Assembly (NCBI GenBank): GCA_949752795.1
Contig: CATKHW010000065.1
Span: forward strand, 148,501 to 212,500
Reading direction: 5' to 3'
Length of the DNA stretch: 64,000 nt
Source of the DNA: Hyperoodon ampullatus
Taxonomy: Eukaryota > Chordata > Mammalia > Artiodactyla > Ziphiidae
Shown: positions 24,330 through 38,245 of the stretch, one piece after another
How the letters are laid out: the number at the start of each line of letters is the position of its first letter
Numbering within the stretch: the stretch's first letter is position 1
Program-made: the position numbers and the translations under genes
Notes under the pieces: generated by a model
Seen by the model: the letters and a program-made list of their open reading frames with translations, nothing else
The model's database searches: none
What the model was told of the DNA's origin: nothing

Positions 24330-26066
24330 CACATCCAAGTGCCTAACAGCTACTCTCTCATTGGTTCTCCCTCTTCCCTTTCATCCTCTGCCAAATTGGC
24401 AACCTGTGCGAACCAGGAGGTTAAAGGGGCTGTCTCTCCAAGTTGGGAGATTGATAGTAAAGCAGATGGAAAGTCAAACCGGAGCACCAGGAGAGGGACT
24501 ATTCGTTGAGTTTTAGAAACCTTTCGTATTCACATTGTGTCCGTTCTCTAGGTTTCCCGTACATGTTATAGCTGTAGTAATATTCCCTTCAATCTGGAGA
24601 GTTGGGACCCATGGAATGGGTTCCAGGTATTTGTGCTTTAAAGGGTCTGCATTTGCTCACCCAATCTCACCAATCGTCTCAGTCCCAAGTGTCCCTCCTT
24701 ATGCCACATCCAGCTGTCATTGTAGATAGGGTCATTCCAGGTTTCATCAGAGACCCTGAAGGAATTGTAAAGAATTTCCCAGTTTTTTTGTTATGTTTTA
24801 AATTCCTTTTTATAGTGGGTTTGAGCTGATTCTCACTGCCAAGTTTATGCCAGTGTAGACACACTTGATTCCCTTAGAGAGACATATCAATACATAGGTT
24901 TTAAGATTCTTACTCGTAAGATATATTCCTCTGCGGGAAATATGGGGTTTTGAGTCCCTTTCACTGAGGAAGGTGTAGGTCTTGTCTATTCTGTATTTGG
25001 ATTATGGAACCGTACCTGTGCTAATATCAAACTCTGGTTTTATTCATCACCCCACCTCTGCTTTCCCCTTAAGCATGCATAAGAGTGTTTTCTAAATATG
25101 AGACTCTGTTCCCTTTCCTAATTCCTTCCATGTGTAGCCATGTTTATATACCCGTCATAAGTGATATCTTATGATAAGTTTATTTTTCTGTGTGATTTTT
25201 TCAGTTAGAATCATCGTACATGAATCCCTTCATTATGCTGCTACTTGCCTTATGACATTGACTTCATGGCTGTGGGATATTCCATCATACGTATGTACCA
25301 CAATTTCTTTACCATTTTTGTCTTTCCTTGTATTTATAAGGTGTCCCGAAGTCGAGGTTCTTATAAGCAGTGCTGCCATAAATTTTGGGGTGGCTGTGTC
25401 TTATTGATTTTCAATTTTCCCAAGGTATATTCCCGTGACTGGAAGTGCCTTAGGTTGTGAAGCACTGTTGTTAATTCTTTTTGGGAACACAATGCACTCC
25501 TCCAGAGTGGCTGTTGGCAATTTACATCCCACCCATCCCCATAACAGGGCTCCCTGTTCTCCAGATCCTGTCTTGCCTTTCGTGTTTTTACACATTTTAC
25601 GGATGTCCCTTTTGACCGGTTGGAAGTGATACTTCTTTGTAGTGCAGATTTGCATTGTGCGGTTGCTTGGTTGGCCAAAATGGGTGTATGCGTTTTCTCC
25701 TGAATATATTCAGGAGAAAACGCATGCACCCTTTATGGACAATTCCATAATTGTCGAAGTTGTGATGCTTTTCCTGTGTTTAAAGGCGATTCCAATGTAC
25801 TTCTGGAAATCTGTTTCATGCACTTCTGCCTCATTTTCAAGTCCGCATCATGGCTTTCTCTCAACAGATTTTTGGAAGAGAGTAGTCCTTTATAACTCTG
25901 CAAGTTAGTGAATTGCTGTGCCCCTGAGTTCCATTTTTCAACTCGCGTTTTTGTGAGCTGACTGCCAATCCACAATTTTGCTTCAGGACCTATACTGGTT
26001 CCATTGGGGGGGCTGGCTCAGAGTTTGTTAATTCTTCTTCGTGACGGGAATTTAGAGTGACATGTG
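24330..26066. repeat. Satellite monomer 15 (type B, switching to diverged)
   Basis: 1737 bp. To about 24,985 it follows type B closely ('cacattgtgtccg', 'ttatgttttaaattcc'). From 'tctattctgtatttgg' onward it differs from the core at many sites and shares variants with the next monomers ('gtacatgaatcc', 'gtcccgaagtcgagg', 'ggttgcttggttggcc', 'atgcttttcctgtg'). The boundary of the homogenised zone lies inside this monomer. Confidence 0.88.
25670..25743. repeat. Diverged palindrome, monomer 15
   Basis: Left arm GGGTGTATGCG, right arm CGCATGCACCC. Relative to the core, one pair changed on both arms (C-G to T-A) and one became T-G. Centre unchanged. Confidence 0.88.
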
Positions 26067-27804
26067 GCCTTCCAAATGCCTACAGCTACCTCTAATTGTT
26101 TCTCCCTCTTCCCTTATATCCTCTACACAACGTGCCAACTGTGCGAACCAGGATGTTATAGGTGCTGAATCTCCAATTTGGGAGATTGATACTAAAGCAG
26201 TTGGAATGTCAAACTGGTGCACAAGGAGAGAAAAAAATTAGTAGAGTTTTAGAAACCTTTCACCATCAGATGGTGTCCATTCTCGAGGTTTCCCATACAT
26301 GTTATAACTGTAGTGATATTCCCTTCTACCTGGAGAGTTGGGACCCATAGAATGGGTGCCAGGTATTATTGCTTTAAACGGTCTGCATTTTCTCACCCAA
26401 TCTCACCAATCCTCTCAGTCCCAAGTGACCAGCCTTATGCCACATCCAGCTGTCGTTGTAGATAGGGTCATTCTAAGTTTCATCAGAACCCCTGAAGGTA
26501 TTGTGTAAGAATTTCACTGTTTATTTGTTTTGTTTTGAAATTCATTTTTATAGTGGGTTTGAGCTGATTCTCTCTGCCGTGTTTATGTCATTCTAGACAC
26601 ACTTGGTTACCTTATGGAGACATATCAATACATAGGTTTTAAGATTCTTACTAGTCAGATATACTACTCTGCGGGGAATAGGGGTGTTGAGCCCCGTTCA
26701 GTGAGGAAAGAGTAGGTCTTGTCTATTTTGTATTTGGATTATGCAACCGTACCTGTGCTAATATCAAACTCTGGTTTTATGCATCACCCCACCTCTCCTT
26801 TCCTCTTGAGCAGGCATAAGAGTGTTTTCTAAATATGAGACTCTTCTCTTTCCTAATTCAGTTCATGTGTAGCCATGTTTACAAGACCTTCATAAGTGAT
26901 ATCTTATGATAAGTTTCTTTTTCTGTGTGACTTATTTCAGTTAGAATCATCGTACATGAATCCACTCATTATGCTGCTACTGGCCTTATGACATTGATTT
27001 CATGGCTGAGGGATATTCCATCGTACGTATGTACCACAATTTCTTTACTATTTTTGTCTTTACTGGGATATTTCAGGTGTCCCGAAGTCGAGGTTCTTGT
27101 AAGCAGTGATGCCCTATATTTTGGGTTGGCTGTGTCTTATTGATTTTCAATTTCCCCAAGGTATATTCCCATGACTGGAAGTGCCTTAGGTTGTTAAACT
27201 CTGTTGTTTAATTCTTTTAGGGAACACAATGCACTCCTCCAGAGTGGCTGTTGGCAATCTGCATCCCACCCATCAGCATAACAAGGCTCCCTGTTCTCTA
27301 GAGCCCCTCTTGCCTTTCTGGTTTTTACACATTTTACGGATATCCCTTTTGAGTGGTAAGAAGTGATACTTCTTTGTAGTGCTGATTTGCATTGTGCGGT
27401 TGCTTGGTTGGCCAAAATGGGTGTATGCATTTTCTCCTGAATATATTCAGGAGAAAACGCATGCACCCTTTATGGACAATTCCATAATTGTCGAAGTTGT
27501 GATGCTTTTCCTGTGTTTAAAGGCGATTCCAATGTACTTCTGGAAATCTGTTTCGTGCAAATCTCCCTCATTTTCAAGTCCGCCTCATGGCTTTTCCTCA
27601 ACAGATTTTTGGAAGAGAGTAGTCCTGTATAACTCTGCAAGTTAGTGAATTGCTGTGCCCCTGAGCTCCATTTTTCAACTTGTGTTTTTGTGAGCTGACC
27701 GCAAACCCACAATTTTGCTTCAGGACCTATACTAGTTATGGGGGTGGGGCAGGCTGAGAGTTTGGTTAATTCTTCTTTGTGACGGGAAATTAGAGTGACA
27801 TGTG
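26067..27804. repeat. Satellite monomer 16 (diverged)
   Basis: 1738 bp. It keeps full length and order but differs throughout from the core ('aacgtgccaactgtgcg', 'gagaaaaaaattag', 'gatggtgtccattctc', 'tgtgtaagaatttcactg'). It shares many of these variants with the monomers on either side of the minisatellite. Confidence 0.9.
27407..27480. repeat. Diverged palindrome, monomer 16
   Basis: Same arm variants as the copy at 25,670, plus 'gtatgcat' in the left arm against 'acgcatgc' in the right. Confidence 0.88.
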
Positions 27805-28648
27805 GCCGTCCAAATGCCTACAGCTACTCTCTCATTGGTTCTCCCTCTTCCCTTATATCCTCTGCACAATGTGCCAACTGTGCGAACCAGGAGGTTATAG
27901 GGGCTGACTCTCCAAGTTGGGAGATTGATATTAAAGCAGTTGGAATGTCAAGCTGCAGCACATGGAGGGAAAAAAATTAGTAGAGTTTTAGAAACCTTTC
28001 ACCATCAGAGGGTGTCCATTCTCTAGGTTTCCCATACATGTTATAACTGTAGTGATATTCCCTTCTACCTGGAGAGTTGGGAACCATGGAATCAGTGGCA
28101 GGCATTATTGCTTTAAAGCGTCTGCATTTTCTCACCCAATCTCACCAATCCTCTCAGTCCCAGGTGAACAACCTTATGCCACATCCAGCTGTTGTTGTAG
28201 ATAGGGTCATTCCAAGTTTCATCAGAACCCCTGAAGGTGTTGTGTAAGAATTTCACTGTTTCTTTGTTTTGTTTTGAAATTCCTTTTTATAGTGGGTTTG
28301 AGCTGATTCTCACTGCCGTGCTTATGTCATTCTAGACACACTTGGTTCCCTTATGGAGACATATCAATACATAGGTTTTAAGATCCTTACTAGTCAGATA
28401 TATTTCTCTGTGGGTAATAGGTGTGTTGAGTCCCATTCACCAAGGAAGGAGTCGGGCTTGTCTCTTCTGTATTTGGATTATGGAACGGTACCTGTGTTAA
28501 TATCAAACTCTGGTTTTGTGTGTCTCCCCACCTCTCCTTCCCCCTTAAGCAAGCATAAGAGTGTTTTCTAAATCTGAGACTCTGTTCTCTTTCCTAATTC
28601 AGTTCATATATAGCCAGGTTTACATTCCCTTCATAAGTGATATCTTAT
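27805..28648. repeat. Satellite monomer 17, left part (interrupted)
   Basis: The first ~844 bp of a diverged monomer, ending at 'gtgatatcttat' where the 25-bp minisatellite begins. The right part of the same phase resumes at ~44,511; about 400 bp of the expected monomer is absent at the interruption. Confidence 0.88.
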
Positions 28649-31600
28649 ATCAGAATGCACCATGGCCCTTGTCATAATAATGCTCCATGACCCCTGTCAA
28701 CACAATGCTCCATTCCCTGGTTATCACAATGCTCCATGTCCCTTGTCATAACAATTCTCCACGTACTTGTCATCACAATGCTACATGACACTTCTCATCA
28801 CAAAGTTACATGCTCGTTTCATCACAATTCTCCATGCACTTGTCATTGCAATGTTCCATGACCCCTGTCATAGCAAGCTCCAAGTGTTTGTCATCACAAT
28901 GCTTCACGACTTTATCATCAAAATTCTCAATGGCACTTTTCATCACAATGTTCCGTACCCTTGTCATCACAATGCTCCATGACCCCTGTCATCACAATGC
29001 TCCCTGACACCTGTCATCACAATGCTTCATGCCCCTTGTCATTACAGTGCTCCATGATGCTCGTCATCACAATTACCCATGGTCTTCTCATCACAATGCT
29101 CCACGGTTTTGCCATCACAATGCTCCATGCCCTGGTCATCTCAAAGCTCAGTGTCCCTTGTCCTCACAATTCTCCACGTCCTTGTCATCACAATGCTCCA
29201 TGGCACTTCTCATCACAATGTTATATGCTCTTGTCATAACAATACTCCATGCACTTGTCATCACAATGCTCCATGACCCCTGTCATAGGAAGCTCCACGC
29301 GCTTGTCATCACAATGTTTCAGGACATGGACATTAAAATTATCAATGTCCCTTGTCATCTCAATGCTCCATGCGCTTATCATCACAATGCTCCTTTACCT
29401 TTGTCACAACAATCCTCCATGACACTTGGCATCACAATGCTCCGTGCTCTTGTCTTCACAATGGAACATGACATATGTCATCACAATGCTCCCTGACACC
29501 TGTCTTCACAATACTCCATGACCTTGTCATCACAATGCCCCATGCCCTTGTCATCACAATGTGCCATGCCCACTGTCATCAAAATAATCCATGAAACATG
29601 TCAGACCAAAGCTCCATGCCACCTTTCATCACAATGCTCCATGAACCCTGTCATCACAATGCACCATGCCCATCATCATAATGCTTCATGCTCTTGTCAT
29701 CACAATGAAATCAAAATGCTCTATGACCACTGTCATCACAATGCTACAAACCCTTGTGATCACAATGTTCCATAACACTTGTCATCACAATACCTCATGA
29801 CGCTAGTCATCACAATTATCCATGGACTTCTCATCACAATGCCCCATGACATTTGTCATCACAATGTGCAATACACATGTCATCACAATGCTCCCTGACT
29901 CTTGCCATCAGTATGCTCCCTGAACACTTTCATGACAAGGCTCCATGCCTTTTTCATCACAATGATCCATGCCATTTTCATCACAATGCTCCAAGACCCC
30001 TGTAATCACAATGCTCCATGCCCTTGTCATCACAAAGCTCCATGATGCATGTCATCAGAATGCTCCATGGCCTTCTCATCACAATGCTCCATGCCCTTGT
30101 CATCACAATGCTCCAAGACCCCTGTAATCACAATGGTCCATGCCCCTTTTCATCAGAATGCTCCATGAGACTTGTCATCACAAGGCTCCATGGTCTTCTC
30201 ATCACAATGCTCCAGGACATTGTCATCAAAATTCTCCATTCCCTTATCATCACAATGCTCCATGACCCCTGTCATCACAATACTCCATGAACATTTTCAG
30301 CCCAATGCTCCATGACCTTCTCATCACAATGCTCCATGACCAATATCATCACAATGCTCCATGACCACAGTCATCACAACGCTCAATATCACCTGACAAC
30401 ACAATGATCCGGGACTCTTGTCATCACAATGCTCCATTCCCTAGTTATCACAATGCTCCATGACCCCTGTCATCACAATACTCCATGAACATTTGCAGCC
30501 CAATTCTCCATGACACTTGTCATCACAATGATGCATGCCCTTGTCATCCCAATGCTCCATGACCCCTGTAATCACAATGCTCCGTGACGCTTGTCATCAC
30601 AGTGCTCCATGACACCTGTCATCACAATGCTCCATGCCTTTATCAGCAAAATGCTACATGACCTTGTCATTACAATGTTCTATGCACTTGTCATCACAAT
30701 ACACCATTACCATTGCCATCACAATCCTCCATGAACCTTGGGATCACATTGCTCCATGCCCTTGTCATCACAATGCTCCATGCTCCTTGAAATCAAAATG
30801 ATCCATGACCTCTGTCATCACAATGCTCCAAACCCTTGTGATCACAATGTTCCATAACACTTGTCATCACAATGCTCCATGATGCCTGTCATCAGAATGC
30901 TCCTTGAACCCTGTCACAAAAAGGCTCCATGCCTTTTTCATCAAAATGCACCATGCCGTTTTCATCCCAATGCTCCATGCCATTGTCATCAAAATACTCC
31001 ACAAGCTTGTCATCAGAATGCTCCATGTCCCTTATCATCACAATTTTCCATGCACTTGTCAGCACAATGCTCCCTGACCCTTGTCATCACAATGCTCCAA
31101 GCCATTGTCATCACAATGCTCCATTACCTTTGTCATCAGAATCCTCCATGACACTTGGCATCACAATGCTCCATGGCATTGTCATCACAATGGGCCATTA
31201 CATATGTCATCACAATGCTCCCTGACACCTGTCTTCACAATAATGAATGACCTGGTCATCACAATGCTCCATGCCCTTGTCATCACAATGCGCCATTCCA
31301 ACTGTCATCGCAATAAGCCATGAAACTTATTAGACCAATGCTCCATGCCCTTGTCATCACAATGCCCCATGCCCTTGTTATCACAATGCTCCATGACCCC
31401 TGTCATCACAATGCTCCGTGACTCCAATCATCACAAGGCTTCATGACCTTTGTCATCACAATGGTCCATGCCCTTGTCATCAACAGTCTCTGTGACCTAT
31501 TTAACCACAATGCTTCATGAACATTTCATCACAATGCTCTTTGACCCTTGTCATCACAATGCTCTATGCCTTTCTCAGCACAATGCTCCATGACCCTTGT

Positions 31601-34600
31601 CATCACAATGCTCCATGCGCTTGTCAGCACAATGCTCCATGACCCATGTCATCACAATGCACCATGCGCTTGTCGTCACAGTGCTCCACAATCTTGTCAT
31701 CACAATGCTCCATAAACCTTGTCATCACAATGCTCCATGCACTTCAAATCAAAATGCTCTCTCACCACTGATATCACAATGGTACATCACTATTCATCAC
31801 AATACTCCCTCAACCCTGTCATCACAATGTTCCATGACTCCTGTCATCACAATGCTACATGCACTTATCATCACAATGTTCGATGATCCCTGACATCACA
31901 ATGTTCCATAACCCCTCTCATCACAATGCACCATGCCCATCATCATAATGCTTCAGGCTATTGTCATCACAATGAAATCAAAATTCTCCATGACCTCTGT
32001 CATAACACTGCTCCAAACCCTTGTGATCAAAATATTCCATAACGCTTGTCATCACAATGCCCCATGACGCTCGTCATCACAATTATCTATGGTCTTCTCA
32101 TCACAATGCTCCATGACCTTTGTCATCACAATGCTCAATACACTTGTCATCAAAATGCTCCCAGACACTTGTTCTCTGTATGTTCCTTGAACCCTGTCAT
32201 GACAAGGCTCCATGCCTTTTTCATCACAATGATCCATGCCTTTTTCATCACAATGCTCCAAGACGCCTGTAATTACAATGCTCCATGCCCTTGTCATCAC
32301 AAAGCTCAATGACGCATGTCATCAGACTGCTCCTTGGCCTTCTCATCACAATGCTCCATGCCCTTGTCATCACAATTTTCCAAGACACACTAATCACAAT
32401 GCTCCATGCCCCTTTTCATCAGTATGCTCCATGAGACTTGTCTCACAAGGCTCCATGGTTTTCTCATCACAATGCTCCAGCACCTTGTCATCACAATGCT
32501 TCACGACCTTGTCATGAAAATTTTCAATGGCCCTTGTCATCATAATGCTCCAAGCCCTAGTCATCACAATGCTCCATTATATTTGTCATCACAATCCTCC
32601 ATTACATTTGGCATCACAATGCTCCATGCCATTGTCATCGCAATGGACCATGACATATGTCACCACAATGCTCCCTGACACCTGTCTTCACAATACTCCA
32701 TGACCTTCTCATCACAATGCCCCATGCCCTTGTCATCACAATGCCCCATGCCCACTGTCATCACAATAATCTATTAAACTTGTCAGACCAATGCTCCATG
32801 CCCCTGTCATCACAATGCTCCATGCCCTTGTCATCACAATGCTCCATGCCCTTGTCATCACAATGCTCCATGCCCTTGTCATCACAATGCTCCATGACCC
32901 CTGTCATCACAATGCTCTGTGACTCCAGTCATCACAATGCTTCATAACATTTGTCATCACAGTGGTCCATGCCCACATCATCACAAGGCTCTTTGACCTT
33001 TGTAACCACAATACTCCATGAACTTTTCATCACAATGCTCCGTGACCCTTGTCATCACAATGCTCCATGCCTTTGTCAGAACAATGCTCCATGACCCTTG
33101 TCATCACAATGTGCCACGTGATTTTCATCACAACGGTCCACAACCTTGTGAACGTAATGCTCCATAAACCTTGTAATCACAATGCTCCATGCACTTCTCA
33201 TCAAAATGCTCTCTCAACAGAGATATCACAATGTTCCATCACTAGTCATCACAATACTCCCTCACCCCTGTAATCACAATGTTCCATGACCCCTGTCATC
33301 ACAATGCTCCATGCCCTTCTCATCATAATGCTCCATTACCCCTGTCATAACAATGCTCCATGACCCCTGCCATCACAATGTTCCACACCATTGTCATCAC
33401 AAGGCTCCATGACCCTTGTCATCACAATGCTCCAAGACCCCTGTAATCACAATGCTCCATGCCCTTGTCATCACAAAGCTCAATGACGCATGTCATCAGA
33501 ATGCTCCATGGCCTTCTCATCACAATGCTCCTTGCCCTTGTCATCACAATGCTCCAAGACCCCTGTAATCACAATGCTCCATGCCCCTTTTCATCTCAAT
33601 GCTCCATGAACGCTGTCATCACAATGCACCATGCCCATCACCATAATGCTTCAGGCTATTGTCATCACAATGAAATCAAAATGCTCCATGACCTCTGTCA
33701 TCACAATGCTCCAAACCCTTGTGATCACAATGTTCCATAAAACTTATCATCACAACACCCCATGACGCTCATCATCACAATTATCCATGGTCTTCTCATC
33801 ACAATGCTCCATGAACTTTGTCATCACAATGCTCAATACACTTGTCATCACAATGCTCCGTGACACTTGTCGTCAGTATGCTCCTTGAACCCTGTCATGA
33901 CAAGGCTCCATGCCTTTTTCATAACAATGATCCATGCCATTTTCATCACAATGCTCCATGCCCTTGTCTGCACAAAGCTCCATGACGCATGTCATCAGAA
34001 TGCTCCATGGCCTTCTCATCACAATGCTCCATGCCCTTGTCATAACAATGCTCCAAGACCCCTGTAATCACAATGCTCCATGCCCCTTTTCATCAGAATG
34101 TTCCATGAGAATTGTCATCACAAGGCTCCATGGACTTCCCATCACAATGCTCCAGGACCTTGTCATCACAGTGCTCAATTCCCTTCTCATTACAATGCTC
34201 CATGACCCGTGTCATCACAATACTCCATGAACATTTTCAGCCCAATGCTTCATGACCTTCTCATCACAATGCTCCATGACCCATATCATCACAGTCCTCC
34301 ATGACCACTGTCATCACAACACTCCATGACCCCTGACAACACAATGATCCGGGACTCTTGTCATCACAATGCTCCATTCCCTTGTCATCAAAATGCTCCA
34401 TGAACATTTTCAGCCCAATTCTCCATGACACTTGTCATCACAATGATCCATGCCCTTGTCATCCCAATGCTCCATGAGCCCTGTAATCACAATGCTCCGT
34501 GACGCTTATCATCACAGTGTTCCATGACCCTTATCATCACAATTCTCCATGCCTGTGTCATCAAAATCCTACATGACCTTGTCTTCACAATGCTCCATGA

Positions 34601-35094
34601 GATTGTCATCACAATACTCCATTACCATTTTCATCACAATCCTCCATGAATCTTGGGATCACATTGCTCCATGCCCTTGTCATCACAATGCTCCATGCTC
34701 CTTGAAATCAAAATGGTCCATGACCTCTGTCATCACAATGCTCCAACCCCTTGTGATCACAATGTTCCATAACACTTGTCATCACAACACTCCATGATGA
34801 CTGTCATGACAATACTCCATGCACTTGTCGTCACAATGCTCCATGACCTTTGTCATCACAATTCTCAATACACTTGTCATCACAATGCTCCCTGACACTT
34901 GTCGTCAGAATACTCCTTGAACACTGTCATGAAAAGGCTCCATGCCTTTTCCATCAGAATGCTCCATGCCCTTTTCATCACAACGCTCCAGGTCATTGTC
35001 ATCACAATACTCCACAAGCTTGTCATCAGAATGCTCCCTGATCATTGTCTTCAGAATGCTCCATGTCCCCTGTCATCACAATGCTCCATACCTC

Positions 35095-38000
35095 TTGTCA
35101 TTACAGTGTTCCATGACGCTCGTCATCACAATTATCCATGGTCTTCTCATCACAATGCTCCACGGTCTTGCCATCACGATGCTCCATGCCTTGGTCATCA
35201 CGATGCTCCATGTCCCCAGTCATCACAATGCTCCATGTCCCCTGTCATCACAATTCTCCACGTTCTTGGCATCACTATGCTCCATGATACTTCTCATCAC
35301 AGTGTTACATGTTTTGTCATCACAATTCTCTATGCACTTGTCATCGTAATGCTCCATGACCCCTGTCATAGCAAGCTCCATGTGATTGTCATCACAATGC
35401 TTCATGAACATGTCATCAAAATTCTCAATGGCCCTTGTTATCACAATGCGCCATGACCCTTGTCATCACAATGCTCCAAGCCCTTGTCATCAAAATGCTC
35501 CATTACCTTTGTCATCACAATCCTCCATGACACTTGGCATCACAATGCTACATTCCATTGTCAATGCAGTAGACCATGACATATGTCATCACAATGCTCC
35601 CTGACACCCTTCTTCACAATACTCCATGACCTTCTCATCACAATGCTCCATGCCCTTGTCATCACAATGCGCCATGCCCACTGTCATCACAATAATCCAT
35701 GAAACTTGTCATAAAAATGCTCCATGACCCTGTCATCACAAGGCTCCATGCCCTTTCATCACAATGCTCTATGAACCCTGTCGTCACAATGCTCCGTGAC
35801 TCCAGTTATCACAATGCTTCATGACCTTTGTCATCACAATGGTCCATGCCCTCGTCATCACAAGACTCTGTGACCTTTGTGACCACAACACTCCATGAAC
35901 ATTTCATCACAATGCTCGGTGACCCTTGTCATCACAATGCTCCATGCCTTTGTCAGCACATTACTCCATGACACATGGCATCAAATGTGCCATGCGCTTG
36001 TCATACAATGCTCCACATCGTTGTCATCACAATGCTCCACAAACCTTGTCATCACAATGCTCCATACGTTTGTCAGCACAATGATCCATGACCCATGTCA
36101 TCACAATGTGCCCTGCGTTTCTCATCACAATGCTCCACAGCCTTGTCATCACAATGCTCAATGCACCTCTCATCAAAATGCTCTCTCACCACTGATATCA
36201 CAATGTTCCATCACTAGTCAACACAATACTCCCTCCACCCTGTCATCCCAATGTTCCATGACCCTTGTCACAACAATGCTACATGCTCTTATCATCACAA
36301 TGCTCCATGACCCCTGACATCACAATGTTCCATAACCCCTGTCATCACAATGCTCCATGACCCTTTTCATCACAATGCTCCATGACCCCTAACAACACAA
36401 TGTTCCATAAACACTGTCATCAAAATGTTCCATGACCCTTTTCATCCAATTGCTCCATGACCCTGTCATCACAATGCTCCCTGCCCTTCTCATCACAATG
36501 CACCACGCTCTTGTCATCAAAATGCTCCATGGCCTATGTCATCACAAAGCTCCATGACCCTTGGAATCACAATGCTCCATGCCATTGTCATCACAAACCT
36601 CCATGAAACCTCTCATCACATTGCTCCATGCCATTGTCATCACAAAGCTCCATGACGCTTGTCATCACAATGTTCTATGCCCTTGTCATTGCAATCCTCC
36701 ATGACACATGTATCACTGTGTTCCGTGCCCTTGTCATCACAATGCTCCATGCTCACTCTCATCACAATAATCCATGAAACTTTTCAGACCAATGCTCCAT
36801 GCCCTTGTCATCACAATGCTCCATTACACCTGTCATAACAATGCTCCATGACCCCTGCCATCACAATGTTCTACGGCCTTGTCATCACAAGACTCCATGG
36901 CCCTTGTCATCACAATGCTCCAAGACCCCTGTAATCACAATGCTCCATGCCCATGTCATCACAACGCTCCCTGACGCATGTCATCAGAATGCTCCATGGC
37001 CTTCTCATCAAAATACTCCATGCCCTTGTCATCACAATGCTCCAAGACCCTTGTTATTACAATGATCCATGCCTCTTTGCATCTCAATGCTCCATGAACC
37101 CTGTCATCACAATGCACCATGCCCATCATCATAATGCTTCATGCTATTGTCATCACAATGAAATCAAAATTCTCCATGACTTCTCTCATCACAATGCTCC
37201 AAACCCTTGTGAACACAAGTTCCATAACACTTGTCATCACAACGCCCCATGACGCTGGTCATCACAATTATCCATGGACTTCTCATCACAATGCTCCATG
37301 ACCTTTGTCATCACAATTCTCAATACACTTGTCATCACAATGCTCCCTGATACTTGTCATCAGTATGCTCATTGAACCCTGTCATGACAAGTCTCCATGC
37401 CTTTTTCATCACAATGATCCATGCCCATTTCATCACAATGCTCCATGCCATTGTCATCACAATACTCCACAAGCTTGTCATCAGAATGCTCCGTGACACT
37501 TTTCATCTCAATGATCCATGACCCCTGTCATCACAATGCTCCATGACACCTGTCATCACAATGCTCCATGCCCCTTGTCATTACAGTGCTCCATGATGTT
37601 CGTCATCACAATTATCCATGGTCTTCTCATCACAGTGCTCCACGGTCTTGCCATCACAGTGCTCCATGCCCTGGTCATCACAATGCTCCATGTCCCCAGT
37701 CATCACAATGCTCCATGACCCCTGTCATCACAGTGCTCCATACCGCTTGTCATTACAGTGCTCCATGACACTCGTAATCACAATTGTCCATGGTCTTCTC
37801 ATCACAATCCTCCACGACCTTGCCATCAAAATGCTCCATGACCCTTGTCATCACAATGCTCCATGACCACTGTCATAACAATGCTCCATGACGCCTGTCA
37901 TCACAAGGCTCCATACCACTTGTCATTACAGTGCTCCATGACGCTCCTCATCACAATTATCCATGGTCTTCTCATCACAATGCTCCACCGTCTTGCCATC

Positions 38001-38240
38001 ACAGTGCTCCATGCCTTGGGCATCACAATGCTCCATGTCCCCGGTCATCACAATGCTCCATGACCACTCTCATTACAATTATCCATGATCTTCTCATCAC
38101 AGTGCTCCACGACCTTGTCATCACAGGGCTCCATGCCCTGGTCATCACAATGCTCCATGTCCCCTGTCATCACAATGCTCCATGTTCCCGGTCATCACAA
38201 TGCTCCATGAACACTGTCATCACAATGCTCTATACCCCTT
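35095..38240. repeat. Minisatellite higher-order block, copy 1 (~3.12 kb)
   Basis: Sequence here matches sequence about 3119-3121 bp downstream over kilobases. For example, 36,541 and 39,661 align exactly at offset 3120 with shared rare variants ('cccttggaatcac', 'catgtatcactgtg'). Edges are approximate. Confidence 0.85.
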
Positions 38241-38245
38241 GTCAT
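37581..38245. repeat. ~172-bp sub-period within the minisatellite
   Basis: The 'ttacagtgctccatga' variant, followed by 'cacaattatccatggtcttctc' (or a near match), recurs at 37,581, 37,753, 37,926 and 38,245. The first two spacings are 172-173 bp, about seven 25-bp monomers. The same block occurs again at about 40,702-41,219. Confidence 0.75.

Larger units (their letters stand above)
1..24985. repeat. Homogenised core of ~1738-bp L1-derived satellite array
   Basis: Fourteen full head-to-tail monomers and part of a fifteenth, each 1735-1739 bp, were phased on the recurring 'gtgatatgtgcccgtcc' motif. All lie in the same orientation. The array is already in mid-monomer at base 1, so it continues upstream of the window. 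Neighbouring monomers differ at scattered diagnostic sites, while monomers 10,428 bp apart are nearly identical. Length and L1 content agree with what I remember of the common cetacean satellite; that identification is inference. Confidence 0.95.

Noticed and set aside
1..24985. Dozens of open frames of 60-104 codons on both strands of the satellite
   Set aside because: They recur once per monomer because the DNA is tandemly repeated. The only recognisable protein similarity is the decayed L1 ORF2 tail on the minus strand; the others run through the palindrome or 3'UTR.
1..28648. CENP-B box in the satellite monomers
   Set aside because: I checked the TTCG and CCCG occurrences against the TTCGNNNNANNCGGG pattern on both strands and none fits.
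29470..31209. The 1729-bp landmark spacing as a sign that the minisatellite inherited the satellite period
   Set aside because: Only one of five spacings is near 1738 bp and no satellite sequence is present inside, so coincidence is the simpler reading.
34899..35456. A 185-codon gene in the minisatellite
   Set aside because: The frame is open only because a stop-free 25-bp unit cycles through all frames; the peptide is a pure translation of the repeat.
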